A stretch of DNA of 64,000 bases from Pseudomonas sp. dw_358 (GTDB taxonomy: Bacteria > Pseudomonadota > Gammaproteobacteria > Pseudomonadales > Pseudomonadaceae): assembly GCF_018449655.1 (NCBI RefSeq), contig NZ_JAAVUX010000007.1, forward strand, positions 62,001 through 126,000. The letters run 5' to 3'. This document shows positions 41,200 through 49,763 of the stretch, one piece after another. Position 1 is the first letter of the stretch, and the number at the start of each line of letters is the position of its first letter. A program made the position numbers and the translations under genes. The notes beneath the pieces were generated by a model. The model saw nothing but the letters and a program-made list of their open reading frames with translations. It was not told where the DNA came from and did not search any database.

Positions 41200-41304
41200 C
41201 GCATGACTCGTGAGCAGGACAGCAGGAAGGCCATAGCGCGTTAGAAGGCCACTCCGGCAAAAAATTCCGTGTCATATAACCCATTCCACGCGGCGTCCGC
41301 AACG

Positions 41305-42162
41305 TCAGCCAATGCTGCCGAAACGCCCACGCTGGTAGTCGTCGATGGCCTGCATGATCTCTTCGCGGGTGTTCATCACAAACGGCCCGTGGGAGACCAC
41401 CGGCTCGCCAATGGGTTGGGCATGACCGAACAGCAACACCGCCCCGCCGACCGATTCTATCCGCACGCTGTCGGCGCCCTCGGCAAACTGCAGCAGGTGA
41501 TGGCGCTGGGCGGCTTCACCGTCCACTTGCAGGTCGCCGGCCACGGTGTAGAAAAACACCTGACGACCCGGCGGCGTCGGCAAATCCACCCGGCCACCGG
41601 CTTTCACAGAAACGGTCAGCAAGGTGATCCCGGTCAGGGACTGGATCGCCCCTTGCTGCTCCTCGAAACTGCCGCTGACCAGATCGACCTGCACCCGCCC
41701 TTCGTCCAGTAACACGGTGGGGATCTGCTCACGCTGCAAACCAACGTAGGCAGGGGGAACCATTTTCAAGCGAGCCGGCAGGTTGACCCACAATTGCAGA
41801 ATCTCCAGGGGGCCGCCGCTGCGCTTGAAGGCTTCCGGGGACAACTCGGCATGCACAAGGCCCGCCCCTGCGGTCATCCACTGCACGCCACCGGCCTTGA
41901 TGATGCTTTCGTGACCACCACTGTCCAGGTGCGACAGTTCGCCTTCGAGAATGAAGGTGACCGTCTCGAATCCGCGATGAGGATGGGGGCCGAACGGCAG
42001 GCCCTGGTTGTTTGGGCCGTAGATCTGCGGGCCGTGGTGGTTGAGGAACAGAAATGGATCGAGCTGCTCGACCTTTGGCCCCGGCACCGGCCGGCGCGTG
42101 GTGAGGTCGGCGATATCATCGCGATAAGCCGGGTGCTGATGAATGATGCGTGATCGAGCCAA
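41305..42162 (-). CDS. Pirin family protein
   Basis: 285 residues, bicupin. N-terminal cupin motifs FGPHPHRGFETVTFILEGEL and GAGLVHAELSPE give the metal-binding histidines (HPHR pair, a later His and Glu/His). The second cupin is degenerate, as usual. Bacterial pirins have been linked to quercetin dioxygenase activity and, in some species, to direct control of the pyruvate node. Here the gene lies immediately downstream of the pyruvate oxidase gene on the same strand, with a terminator between them (42199-42234). Function here is inferred. Confidence 0.88.
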   Translation of the reverse strand: MARSRIIHQHPAYRDDIADLTTRRPVPGPKVEQLDPFLFLNHHGPQIYGPNNQGLPFGPHPHRGFETVTFILEGELSHLDSGGHESIIKAGGVQWMTAGAGLVHAELSPEAFKRSGGPLEILQLWVNLPARLKMVPPAYVGLQREQIPTVLLDEGRVQVDLVSGSFEEQQGAIQSLTGITLLTVSVKAGGRVDLPTPPGRQVFFYTVAGDLQVDGEAAQRHHLLQFAEGADSVRIESVGGAVLLFGHAQPIGEPVVSHGPFVMNTREEIMQAIDDYQRGRFGSIG

Positions 42163-42198
42163 GATGCTCTCCAGTCCAACGCCTGTGAAAAGCAGACA

Positions 42199-42234
42199 GG
42201 CAAAGCCGCCAGCATAAAGGCAAACGGCTTTGCC
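42199..42234 (-). terminator. Terminator after poxB
   Basis: Ten-bp perfect stem, GGCAAAGCCG (42199-42208) with CGGCTTTGCC (42225-42234), 16-nt loop. On the minus strand it starts 10 bases after the poxB stop and is followed by TGTCTGCTTTTC. A second small hairpin (GCCTGT...ACAGGC, 42181-42200) overlaps its tail. Confidence 0.7.
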
Positions 42235-42243
42235 TCGGCAGGC

Positions 42244-43968
42244 TTACTTGATGAAATTGTCCACCAGCAAGTGTTTGACGTCGCCGGCCCGGCCGCCCAG
42301 CACCGCTTTGGCGGAGTAGAGCGCCATGCCGGCCACTTGACCCAACTCGACCTTGGGCGGCATCACCAGCTCTTCCGGGTTGACCTTGACGTCCAGCAGC
42401 GCCGGCCCGGGATGGGCAAGAAACGCCTGCACCGCCTCTTCAAGATCCCCGCCGTTGCTGACCTGTCTGCCGTAGAGGCCCATAGCCTGAGCGACTTCGG
42501 AAAAGTCGGGGTTGTGCAGGTCGGTGTAGTTGTCCAGCAAGCCTTCAACCTTCTGCTCGATCTGCACGAAATTCAGCGAGGCATTGTTGTACACCACCAC
42601 CTTGATCGGCAGCTTCTCCTGCACGGCCGTGAGCAGATCCCCCAGCAGCATGGCCAGACCGCCGTCACCGGACAGCGAAATCACCTGGCGGCCCGGGTAG
42701 GCTTTCTGCAACCCCAAGGCTTGCGGCATGGCGTTGGCCATGGTGCCGTGGCGCAGGCTGGTCAGGGTGCGGCGGGCACCGTTGACATTGATGTGACGCA
42801 GGACCCAGACCATCGGTGAGCCACCGTCGGCGGTAAACAGCGCATCGGGAGTGGCGTGCTTATCCAGCAGGTGGGTGAGGTACTGCGGGTGGATCAACGT
42901 GCCCTCGGTGTGGCGCTGGTCGTGGGCCAGAGTCTTGAGGGTCTGCTGGCGGTGTTTCAGGCATTCCTCCAGCCAGCTCACCGTGGTCTTCTCTTCGATC
43001 AACGGCAGCAACGCTTGCAAGGTCGGCAGCACGTCGCCCACCACGCCCAGGTCGATCGGATGACGGCGACCCAAATGCGCACCTTTGCGGTCCACCTGAA
43101 TGACCTTGGCGTGACTGGGATAAAACTGCTTCCAGGCAAAATCGGCGCCCAGCAACAGCAAGGTGTCGCATTCCATCATGGCGTGGTAGCCGGACTCGAC
43201 CCCGAACACGCCGGTCATGCCCATGTTGTAGGGATTGTCGTACTCGACGAAGTCCTTGGCCCGGGACGTATGAGCGATGGGGGCCTTGAGCAGGCGGGCC
43301 AGTTCGATCAGTTCGTGGTGGGCGCCTTCACAGCCAAAACCGGCGTAGATCGAGACTTTCTTGCCGGCCGCCAACAGCTTCGCCACGGCTACCAGCTCTT
43401 CGGGGTTGGGCTGAGTGACCGGGCGTGGATAATGGGCACTGAAGGGCTGATCGGCCTTGGTATCCACCTCGGCGACACTGATGTCCGAGGGCAGGATGAT
43501 CACCGCCACACCGCCCTCGTTCAGCGCCGTCTGCGCCGCCAACGCAGTGACGCGCCGCGCCTGACCCGGCGTATAGACCTGTTCGCAGAACACCGTGCAC
43601 GGGCCGTAGATGGCCTTGAAGTCAACTTCCTGGGGGAAATCCATGCCCAACTCGCTGGTAACTACCTGGCTGGCGATCAACACCATGGGGGCGCCGTTGC
43701 GCTGGGCCTCGAACACCCCGTTGATGAAGTGCAGACCGCCCGGGCCGCACGAGCCGGCACAGGCCGTGAGGCGACCACTGATGAACGACTCGGCGCCAGC
43801 CGCAAAGGCCGCCACCTCTTCGTGACGCACATGGACCCATTGGATCTCGCTGCGGTGAATCGCGTCGGTTACATGGTTGAGCGTATCGCCGACGATGCCG
43901 TAGCAATGCCGTACCCCGGCGGCCTGCAACGTCTCGATGACAATCTCGGCAACTTTTTTGCTAGCCAT
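42244..43968 (-). CDS. poxB: Pyruvate dehydrogenase (ubiquinone), pyruvate oxidase
   Basis: 574-residue thiamine-diphosphate flavoenzyme that converts pyruvate to acetate and CO2 and passes electrons to ubiquinone at the membrane. Motifs: GIVGDTLNHVTDAI and the cofactor-activating Glu in VRHEEVAAFAAGAES (N-terminal ThDP domain), central FAD domain, and the ThDP/Mg motif GDGGLAMLLGDLLTAVQE...YNN near the C-terminal domain. The C-terminal end (LGGRAGDVKHLLVDNFIK) corresponds to the lipid-binding regulatory peptide of E. coli PoxB. Length fits the E. coli enzyme. Confidence 0.93.
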   Translation of the reverse strand: MASKKVAEIVIETLQAAGVRHCYGIVGDTLNHVTDAIHRSEIQWVHVRHEEVAAFAAGAESFISGRLTACAGSCGPGGLHFINGVFEAQRNGAPMVLIASQVVTSELGMDFPQEVDFKAIYGPCTVFCEQVYTPGQARRVTALAAQTALNEGGVAVIILPSDISVAEVDTKADQPFSAHYPRPVTQPNPEELVAVAKLLAAGKKVSIYAGFGCEGAHHELIELARLLKAPIAHTSRAKDFVEYDNPYNMGMTGVFGVESGYHAMMECDTLLLLGADFAWKQFYPSHAKVIQVDRKGAHLGRRHPIDLGVVGDVLPTLQALLPLIEEKTTVSWLEECLKHRQQTLKTLAHDQRHTEGTLIHPQYLTHLLDKHATPDALFTADGGSPMVWVLRHINVNGARRTLTSLRHGTMANAMPQALGLQKAYPGRQVISLSGDGGLAMLLGDLLTAVQEKLPIKVVVYNNASLNFVQIEQKVEGLLDNYTDLHNPDFSEVAQAMGLYGRQVSNGGDLEEAVQAFLAHPGPALLDVKVNPEELVMPPKVELGQVAGMALYSAKAVLGGRAGDVKHLLVDNFIK

Positions 43969-44131
43969 TCAGGCCTCCTCGGACAGTGTGTGCACGTATG
44001 GGCTTTAGTCACGAGGCCAGCGGCGGGAGTTCAGGTGCAAAGGTGAAAGACGCTGATGCGTCAGGGGAAACATTCAAGGACGAATAACGAACGGTCGGCC
44101 TCATTGCGAGGCCGACAGTATTAGAACGCTT

Positions 44132-44398
44132 TCAAGCGCCGTGGCGTTTGGGGCCGTAGTGCGCAGTGGTTGCACCGGGGTCTTGAGAACAAACAAACAG
44201 AACAGCTTCTTCACGAGGGGCAGTTAAAAAGGTGGCACCACTTGATTCCATATCGCCATTATTCAGTGCGGGTCCGCTGGATGACGGATCTTGAAACGCA
44301 GTGAATAACGCATCGCGCCGAGTGGCCACGCCACCGCCAGCGCTGGGCCCCGACGGCCCGGAAGCGGACGGGTCTTGAGACGACGTAAAAGGATTCAT
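44132..44398 (-). CDS. Small repeat protein of unknown function (QDP repeats)
   Basis: 88 residues from ATG 44398 with AGGA seven bases upstream; the open frame runs 12 codons further but without a ribosome site. Contains three copies of a short motif: FTSSQDPSASGP (residues 4-15), FTAFQDPSSSGP (32-43) and FVCSQDPGATTA (68-79). Low-complexity Gly/Ser/Pro between them, one Cys (70), a basic end (GPKRHGA). No signal peptide or membrane span. I do not recognise the family. Isolated between poxB and a long non-coding region. The good ribosome site and the internal repeat argue that it is real. Confidence 0.6.
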   Translation of the reverse strand: MNPFTSSQDPSASGPSGPSAGGGVATRRDALFTAFQDPSSSGPALNNGDMESSGATFLTAPREEAVLFVCSQDPGATTAHYGPKRHGA

Positions 44399-44719
44399 AT
44401 CTCGTTCCTGAGCGAATGAAGGGGTCGAAGGCACCGCGGATCATGTTTCAATTTCAAGAGGGTGTGACGGGCAATCCGAGTGCAAGTTCCCGTCGCTCAC
44501 CTTAATTAACCTTAATCCCCCTCGGTGGGCACACGCCTGTTTTATTTCAGCAGAAAAGAGCCGCCGGTAAAGCCGCCGTAAAGCCGCTGATTTAAAACTG
44601 CCGTCGCCGTCACAGTCAAAAAGGCGACGCCAATTTAATCACGTTAAAACACACTCACCTCGGTAAATATTTTACCGGTACCCCCTTGTGCTTTAACGCG
44701 GTAACTTTAAAGTAAGCCA

Positions 44720-44780
44720 AGCTTCTGCAACGCAGTGGGTCCTGCCCTGTCCCGATGTCGGGAAACCCACTCTTTTATTT
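44720..44780 (+). ncRNA. Candidate small RNA or leader RNA with intrinsic terminator
   Basis: A sigma-70-like promoter (TTGTGC at 44686-44691, 16-base spacer, TAAAGT at 44708-44713) would start transcription near 44720. About 14 bases later comes a composite hairpin: outer stem AGTGGGT (44734-44740) with ACCCACT (44765-44771), inner stem TCCCG/CGGGA (44750-44763), followed by CTTTTATTTG. No gene lies upstream on this strand to need a terminator. The product would be about 60 nt. It does not match any sRNA I can recall, and could instead be an attenuator far upstream of 45076. Confidence 0.4.
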
Positions 44781-44880
44781 GTCTTATTGCAGCAGTGTCC
44801 CATGTCGCACGGCTCGAAACGGCTCACGCAGCGCGTTCAACGTGGTTTTCGTCCTGGTTTGATTCTTCTTTCGCACTTTT

Positions 44881-44909
44881 ACCGGCGCCCCTGTTAACAG
44901 GACGCCGGT
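44881..44909. repeat. Nested palindrome
   Basis: ACCGGCG (44881-44887) pairs with CGCCGGT (44903-44909), and the interior contains the perfect 12-bp palindrome CCTGTTAACAGG (44890-44901). Not followed by a T run on either strand, so a protein-binding site or cruciform is as likely as a terminator. Confidence 0.5.
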
Positions 44910-45075
44910 TCTGTCGTGGTGCTTGATGTGCTGTCGCCGATCGGCGGCACGGGCGTGTATTTTAAAACGTCATTGACTGTTTAACTGCGGTGCTGACGGC
45001 GCCGTTAATGAGTAGTGGGTTTCAACGCTTCATCCCGACAACACTTATATTCCGGCTTATTGAAGGAGCCTCACC

Positions 45076-45633
45076 ATGCCACTCACTACTTACCCTTCGG
45101 CTTACCGTTCTTTGTCGCTGCTTAAACGGTGGCGCACTCAGGTGAATCGGACCCGTCTGACGCTCCTGTTCCGCGCCGGTGTATTGTTGTGCCTCGCGGC
45201 CTCGCTGCAAGCCGCTTACTATCAGTTTACCTTGCCCACCGTGACCGATATGCAGATCACCACCGGCAGCACCGAGCAGGTACGCACCCAGGACGCGCAT
45301 GTTTACGCCCTGGCCGTGCGGCTTGATGACCAGTTGATCAGCCTTTCCGGGGTGTGCTCAGGGTATCGCAAAGGCGAAGCCAACCTGGAGAACGGCGAAC
45401 CGGTCAAAGCCTGGGTGGCCCATGGCGAGGTCTATCAGTTGCAAAAACTGAACGGCGAGACGTATCGACCCCGCCAAACTGCCTCGCCCTGCTCTCTGTT
45501 TTCGACCATGGACACCGCCGTGGTCAGGCCAAAAATTGCCTTGGGCATCGCCGCCCTCGGTGCATTGATAGCCGTGTTCAGCCTGTGCGTTCTTGCGGGC
45601 GGACGAGTGCCCACTCGAAACAGCCCCGCCTGA
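45076..45633 (+). CDS. Uncharacterised two-span membrane protein
   Basis: 185 residues with a strong GAAGGAG site seven bases before the ATG. Predicted spans at about residues 29-49 (LLFRAGVLLCLAASLQAAYY) and 153-173 (IALGIAALGALIAVFSLCVLAGG) enclose a ~100-residue soluble segment with two cysteines (GVCSGYRKGE, ASPCSLF). A short cytoplasmic basic N-terminus suggests the middle is periplasmic, where the cysteines could pair. I do not recognise the family. Next gene on the same strand starts 73 bases later. Confidence 0.7.
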   Translation: MPLTTYPSAYRSLSLLKRWRTQVNRTRLTLLFRAGVLLCLAASLQAAYYQFTLPTVTDMQITTGSTEQVRTQDAHVYALAVRLDDQLISLSGVCSGYRKGEANLENGEPVKAWVAHGEVYQLQKLNGETYRPRQTASPCSLFSTMDTAVVRPKIALGIAALGALIAVFSLCVLAGGRVPTRNSPA

Positions 45634-45706
45634 TTAAATAGCGCTTGCATAACCCGGACTAAACCGCCTCTACTGTCTGCCAACTATCGGTGTACGGTAG
45701 AGGAGC

Positions 45707-46090
45707 ATGTCCGCGATGTCTGACTGGCGCCGCACGTACCTGGGCGAGGGCCCTCAGGTGTATCAGACGTTACGCGACATTCGCGCGTGGCGTTATCGAC
45801 TTGACCGCGACGTGCGTGTTGAATGCGCTTATACCGTGGCATTGGAAGTGTCATCGATGCGTATCTTTGTTTATTTCCCGCCGGGCAATACCCGTTTGGC
45901 CGATGCGTTTCACGCGCCACTTTGCGAGCCACCCGAGTTTTCTCGCGTGCACCTGGCCGAGTTGTACAAAGAGCAATTCCCGCTGCGCCCCGTGGTCGGC
46001 CTCAACGGCCTGGACAAGCCCCTCTCACTGCAACCAGACGAATGGCAGGATCTGCTGGACGCCAGCGATACCCCCGCCCCGCCCGCCTGA
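45707..46090 (+). CDS. Uncharacterised small soluble protein
   Basis: 127 residues (MSAMSDWRRTYLGEGPQVYQ...). AGAGGAG precedes the first ATG very closely; the second ATG at 45716 (MSDWRR) is better spaced from it and may be the real start. No signal peptide or membrane span. Mixed alpha/beta composition with several aromatic residues and a Pro/Ala tail (DTPAPPA). No family recognised. Its stop (TGA) directly abuts the stop of the convergent gene at 46091 with no intervening base. Confidence 0.65.
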   Translation: MSAMSDWRRTYLGEGPQVYQTLRDIRAWRYRLDRDVRVECAYTVALEVSSMRIFVYFPPGNTRLADAFHAPLCEPPEFSRVHLAELYKEQFPLRPVVGLNGLDKPLSLQPDEWQDLLDASDTPAPPA

Positions 46091-46747
46091 TCAATTGCTG
46101 GCCACTTCACCCGGTGCTATCAGTGCCCGCAGCGAACCGTCGAACTGTTTCAAGGCATCGAGTTGCAGCTGACGTTGCTGGTCGATCTGCGCGGCAATCT
46201 GCTCGGCGCTCCTGTCATGGACCCACACCGCAGACAATTGCTGGTCGGCCGCCCCCGCAGCGTGGCCGATGTACTGCAAATTGGCGTCATAGAACGTGGC
46301 CTCATAACGGGCCTGCACCTCAGTGTTGCGCTGAGTCACCAACTGGCTGTAGGTGTCGAGCATCACGGTGACATCCGGGTGCGCCTGCACCAGCGCATCG
46401 AGAGTGTCGTAAACCGTGACCGAAGCGAAGTTCTTCTGCAGCGAGCCCAGCAGCCGATCAATGGCCAGGCGCGGGTCCGAACTGGTGACGAAAGCCGCGC
46501 GGATGCGGCCATCCAGACGGCTGTCTTTCGCGCCCTCCAGCGCCATGCTGTGGTAGCGCTGCAGGTAGGCCAACGTGTTCACGGTGTTTTCGCTGTACAG
46601 CACACCCACCGTTTGCGAAGGCTTGAGCACTGTGTTGCTGTTGGCCACCGGTAACAGGTGGCAACTGTCCGCGCTGGTGGCCGAGGCCGTGCCAATCACA
46701 GCCACGCTCAACAGGGCCACAAGAGTGAACAGAGTAGAAAGCCTCAT
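46091..46747 (-). CDS. Uncharacterised exported protein
   Basis: 218 residues with a clear signal peptide (MRLSTLFTLVALLSVAVIGT, cleavage near SATSA). The mature protein has one early Cys (SADSCHLLPV) that is too far from the cleavage site pattern for a confident lipoprotein call. Alternating beta/alpha segments (TVGVLYSENTVN, SVTVYDTLDALV, DVTVMLDTYSQLV) suggest a Rossmann-like periplasmic domain, followed by a long charged C-terminal helix (EQIAAQIDQQRQLQLDALKQFDGSL). Family not recognised. AAGGAT lies just upstream of the start. Confidence 0.7.
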   Translation of the reverse strand: MRLSTLFTLVALLSVAVIGTASATSADSCHLLPVANSNTVLKPSQTVGVLYSENTVNTLAYLQRYHSMALEGAKDSRLDGRIRAAFVTSSDPRLAIDRLLGSLQKNFASVTVYDTLDALVQAHPDVTVMLDTYSQLVTQRNTEVQARYEATFYDANLQYIGHAAGAADQQLSAVWVHDRSAEQIAAQIDQQRQLQLDALKQFDGSLRALIAPGEVASN

Positions 46748-46837
46748 CGCAGGTATCCTTCGAAAACCGGTGGTATGACGCTATCTTCCTCCTTTGCTGT
46801 GGAAACAGAACTTGCGATCGGTGATGGTGACTATTGA

Positions 46838-48184
46838 TTACAGCGATGGTGCGGATTTATCCGCGACGGGCTCCTCGCTGGCTGCCGTGCGTGCCGTTTC
46901 GGCCTTGATGAAGCCGATGGCCAACTGCTGATAAAGCTCCGGCCCCAGGCTCGCGCTGACGGCCTTGGCGATCAACGCGATGGCCATCAGGCTGATGACC
47001 ATGCCATGACTGTCGATCATTTCCATGACGATGATCGCCGAGGTGATGGGCGACTGCGTCACCGCCGCGAGGAAGCCGGCCATGCACAAGGCAATGGTGG
47101 CCTGGGGAGCGAGGTGGAACAGTTCGGCGGCGTTGGAACCCATGGCCGCCCCCACCGCCAGCGCCGGGGCGAAGATCCCGCCCGGCAGCCCCGAATAATA
47201 AGTCGCCAGGGTCGCGATGAAACGGGTCAATGCGGCGTACCAGGGAATCGCCTGGCCGTGGTTGATCAGCTGCGTGGTGATGCCATAGCCGCTGCCGAAG
47301 GACAGGCCGCCGCTGGCAAATCCCGCCACGGCCACCACCAGCCCGCACAAACCGGCAAACATCACCGGCCGCCGGGCGCGCCAGGCCCATACGGGATGCT
47401 GGGCAAACCGCTGGGGCAACAGCAGCAGGCGACTGAACAGCCCGCCGGTCAAGCCACAGAACACCCCCAGGTACATCACCGGCAGAATGATCTGCACCGT
47501 CAGGTCGCTTACGTTCAGGCGACCAAAATAGTTGTAGTTACCCTGCAAGCCGATGGCGATCATCCCGGACAGTATGATCGTGCTCAGCAGCACACCGCTG
47601 GTCCGGGTTTCCAGCTTGCGGCCCAGTTCCTCGACGGCAAACGCGATGCCGGCCAAGGGCGTATTGAACGCGGCCGCAATACCCGCCGCCCCGCCGGCCA
47701 GGATCATGTCCTGGACCCGCACCACGCGCAGATTGGGCAGAAAACGGTGCGCGGCGTGCATGATCGAGGCCGCGACCTGCACCGAAGGCCCCTCGCGCCC
47801 AGCGGAAAAACCGGCCCCCAGTGCGACGGTACCCAAGCCGATCTTGGCCGCGGCAATGCGCAGAGAGACCAGGCGCTTGACTGGGCGCCCGGTGGCAACC
47901 ATGCGAGTGGCGGCGATGACTTGCGGGATGCCGCTGCCCTGGCTGCCCGGGAAAAAGCGCTGGGTCAGGTACACCACCACCATGCCCAGCGTCGGTGTCA
48001 GCAGAAACGGCAGCCATGGTCGCCCTTGGGTGAGGTCGCTGAACCCGGTCAGCGCCAGGTCCGCCAGCCGCGCAAACATGACCACGCACAAACCGGCCAA
48101 GGTGGCCGCACCCCATAAGGTCACACGGGTTCGCCACCGAACGGAACCGAAGCGTCGGCGCAGCAGCATAAACCAGAATTTCAT
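46838..48184 (-). CDS. CLC family chloride/proton exchanger
   Basis: 448 residues from ATG 48184 (MKFWFMLLRRRFG), with GAGG seven bases upstream; an in-frame GTG four codons earlier is less likely. CLC selectivity motifs are visible: GSQGSGIPQV (GSGIP), GREGPSVQ with the gating Glu, and GGIFAPALA (GxFxP). The VEELGRK segment aligns with the internal proton-glutamate region of E. coli ClcA, so an exchanger rather than a channel is likely. No CBS domains. In bacteria such proteins help in acid resistance or halide balance. Confidence 0.9.
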   Translation of the reverse strand: MKFWFMLLRRRFGSVRWRTRVTLWGAATLAGLCVVMFARLADLALTGFSDLTQGRPWLPFLLTPTLGMVVVYLTQRFFPGSQGSGIPQVIAATRMVATGRPVKRLVSLRIAAAKIGLGTVALGAGFSAGREGPSVQVAASIMHAAHRFLPNLRVVRVQDMILAGGAAGIAAAFNTPLAGIAFAVEELGRKLETRTSGVLLSTIILSGMIAIGLQGNYNYFGRLNVSDLTVQIILPVMYLGVFCGLTGGLFSRLLLLPQRFAQHPVWAWRARRPVMFAGLCGLVVAVAGFASGGLSFGSGYGITTQLINHGQAIPWYAALTRFIATLATYYSGLPGGIFAPALAVGAAMGSNAAELFHLAPQATIALCMAGFLAAVTQSPITSAIIVMEMIDSHGMVISLMAIALIAKAVSASLGPELYQQLAIGFIKAETARTAASEEPVADKSAPSL

Positions 48185-48278
48185 GGCAAACCTCACAGCC
48201 TCGCGGGAGCCGAAGTCTGGAGGGTGGCAGAAGGCCTGTCAAACAGCCGGACGTCTGGCCCGGCCGTTTGGCCGATGG

Positions 48279-49625
48279 CTAGCGGTCCAGCAAGCGCTCG
48301 GCGGCGACCGGCTTGAGCCGAGGGGTCAGCAAATGGATCACCAGAATGGCCACCAAGTACATGCTGCCAGCAACGATGAAAATCGGCTGATACGACTTGA
48401 ACACTTCAAGAATGTAACCGTTGTAAGTGGTCATCAACATGCCACCGATGGCCCCCGCCGTACCGCCGATACCGATCACCGACGCCACCGCCTGTTTCGG
48501 GAACAGGTCCGACGGCAAGGTCATCAGGTTGGCCGACCAGGCCTGATGGGCAGCCGCCGCCAGACCAATGATCCCTACCACGACCCACAGGCTGGAAACG
48601 AACTGTGCGGTGACAATGGGCGTTACGGCCAGGGCGCACAGCAGCATGGTGGTCTTGCGTGAGGCGTTGGCGCTGCGGCCCTTCTTCATCTGTTTGGACG
48701 AGCCCCAGCCACCCAGTACTGATCCGACGTCGGCGAGCACGTACACGGCAATCAAGGGCGGGCCGAAAGACTTCAGGTCAAGGCCATAGGTCTTGCCGAG
48801 GAAGTCCGGCAGCCAGAACAGGTACAGCCACCAGATCGGGTCGGTGAGGAATTTGCCCGCCGCGTAGGCCCAGGTTTCGCGGAAGGTCAGCAGCTTGAAC
48901 CAGGAAAATTTCGCTGGCGTGGCGTCCACCGGCAGCGACGGATCGGTGTCCGAACGGATGTAGTCCAGTTCCTCGGCGCTGACCTTGGGGTGGTTCTGCG
49001 GGCTGCGATACATCAGCAGCCAGGCCACCAGCCACAAGGCCGTGACAATACCGATGGAGATAAACGCAGCGCGCCAGCCCCAGGCCAGAGTAATGGCAGG
49101 CACCAGCAACGGCGTGACGATCGGCCCGAACGCGGTCCCGGCGTTGAAAATACCGGTGGCTTGCGCCCGCTCCTTTTGCGGAAACCATTCAGACACGGCC
49201 TTGAGGCTGGCCGGAAAGCTGCCTGACTCGCCGAACCCCAAGGCAAAACGCGCCATGGCGAACTGGGTGACGCCGTTGACCAGCCCGTGGCAGATGCTGG
49301 CGATAGTCCACAAGGTAAACGCCAAGGCATAGCCGATACGCACACCCACCTTGTCGATGACCCGGCCAAAGGTCAGAAAGCCAATGGCGTAAGCGCACTG
49401 GAACCAGAACACGACACTGGCGTAGTCCGTCTCCGACCATTTCAGGTCAGCGGTCAGGGTCGGCTTGAGGATGCCGATCATCTGGCGGTCGATGTAGTTG
49501 ATGCCGATCGCCACAAACAGCAAGGCGCAGATGGTCCAGCGATAACGACTGGTAAGGGTTCTTTGTTGGGGAAGGGACTGAGGCGCTGCCTGGGCTTTGG
49601 GCGCAGGACCGATGTCTGCTGTCAT
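48279..49625 (-). CDS. MFS transporter, anion:cation symporter type (hexuronate/sugar-acid)
   Basis: 448 residues, twelve predicted spans. Signatures of the ACS family: INYIDRQMIGILKPTLTADLKWSE in span 1, GRVIDKVGVRIGYA (loop 2-3), and RFALGFGESGSFPASLKAVSEWFPQKERAQATGIFNAGTAFG around spans 4-5, which resembles ExuT/galactonate porters. Sugar-acid uptake is therefore likely, but substrate cannot be fixed. Monocistronic on appearance; flanked by the CLC gene downstream and an unrelated hydrolase upstream. Confidence 0.86.
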   Translation of the reverse strand: MTADIGPAPKAQAAPQSLPQQRTLTSRYRWTICALLFVAIGINYIDRQMIGILKPTLTADLKWSETDYASVVFWFQCAYAIGFLTFGRVIDKVGVRIGYALAFTLWTIASICHGLVNGVTQFAMARFALGFGESGSFPASLKAVSEWFPQKERAQATGIFNAGTAFGPIVTPLLVPAITLAWGWRAAFISIGIVTALWLVAWLLMYRSPQNHPKVSAEELDYIRSDTDPSLPVDATPAKFSWFKLLTFRETWAYAAGKFLTDPIWWLYLFWLPDFLGKTYGLDLKSFGPPLIAVYVLADVGSVLGGWGSSKQMKKGRSANASRKTTMLLCALAVTPIVTAQFVSSLWVVVGIIGLAAAAHQAWSANLMTLPSDLFPKQAVASVIGIGGTAGAIGGMLMTTYNGYILEVFKSYQPIFIVAGSMYLVAILVIHLLTPRLKPVAAERLLDR

Positions 49626-49763
49626 GCTGGGCGTTCCTTTTATTGTTTTTATTGAACCGGTATTTTTATTGAACCGACAAACCCATTCGAAAGCGGGCGA
49701 TGGATTTATCAGACATCGTATGACGTGCTTTTGAGGGTGTCAATTCGACCTAGGTGTCAACCG

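Larger units (their letters stand above)
44399..45075. other. Long non-coding region with several palindromes
   Basis: 677 bases without a convincing gene; a 63-codon plus-strand frame (44735-44926) overlaps the hairpins and has no family character. AT-rich blocks (TTAATTAACCTTAAT near 44500) suggest promoters. It contains the inverted repeat CGGTAAA-TAT-TTTACCG (44661-44677), a promoter/terminator pair at 44686-44780, and the nested palindrome at 44881-44909. The last part carries the leader of the gene at 45076. Confidence 0.6.

Noticed and set aside
44735..44926. 63-codon frame in the non-coding gap
   Set aside because: Overlaps the terminator hairpin, no ribosome site, Cys/Arg/Ser-rich.
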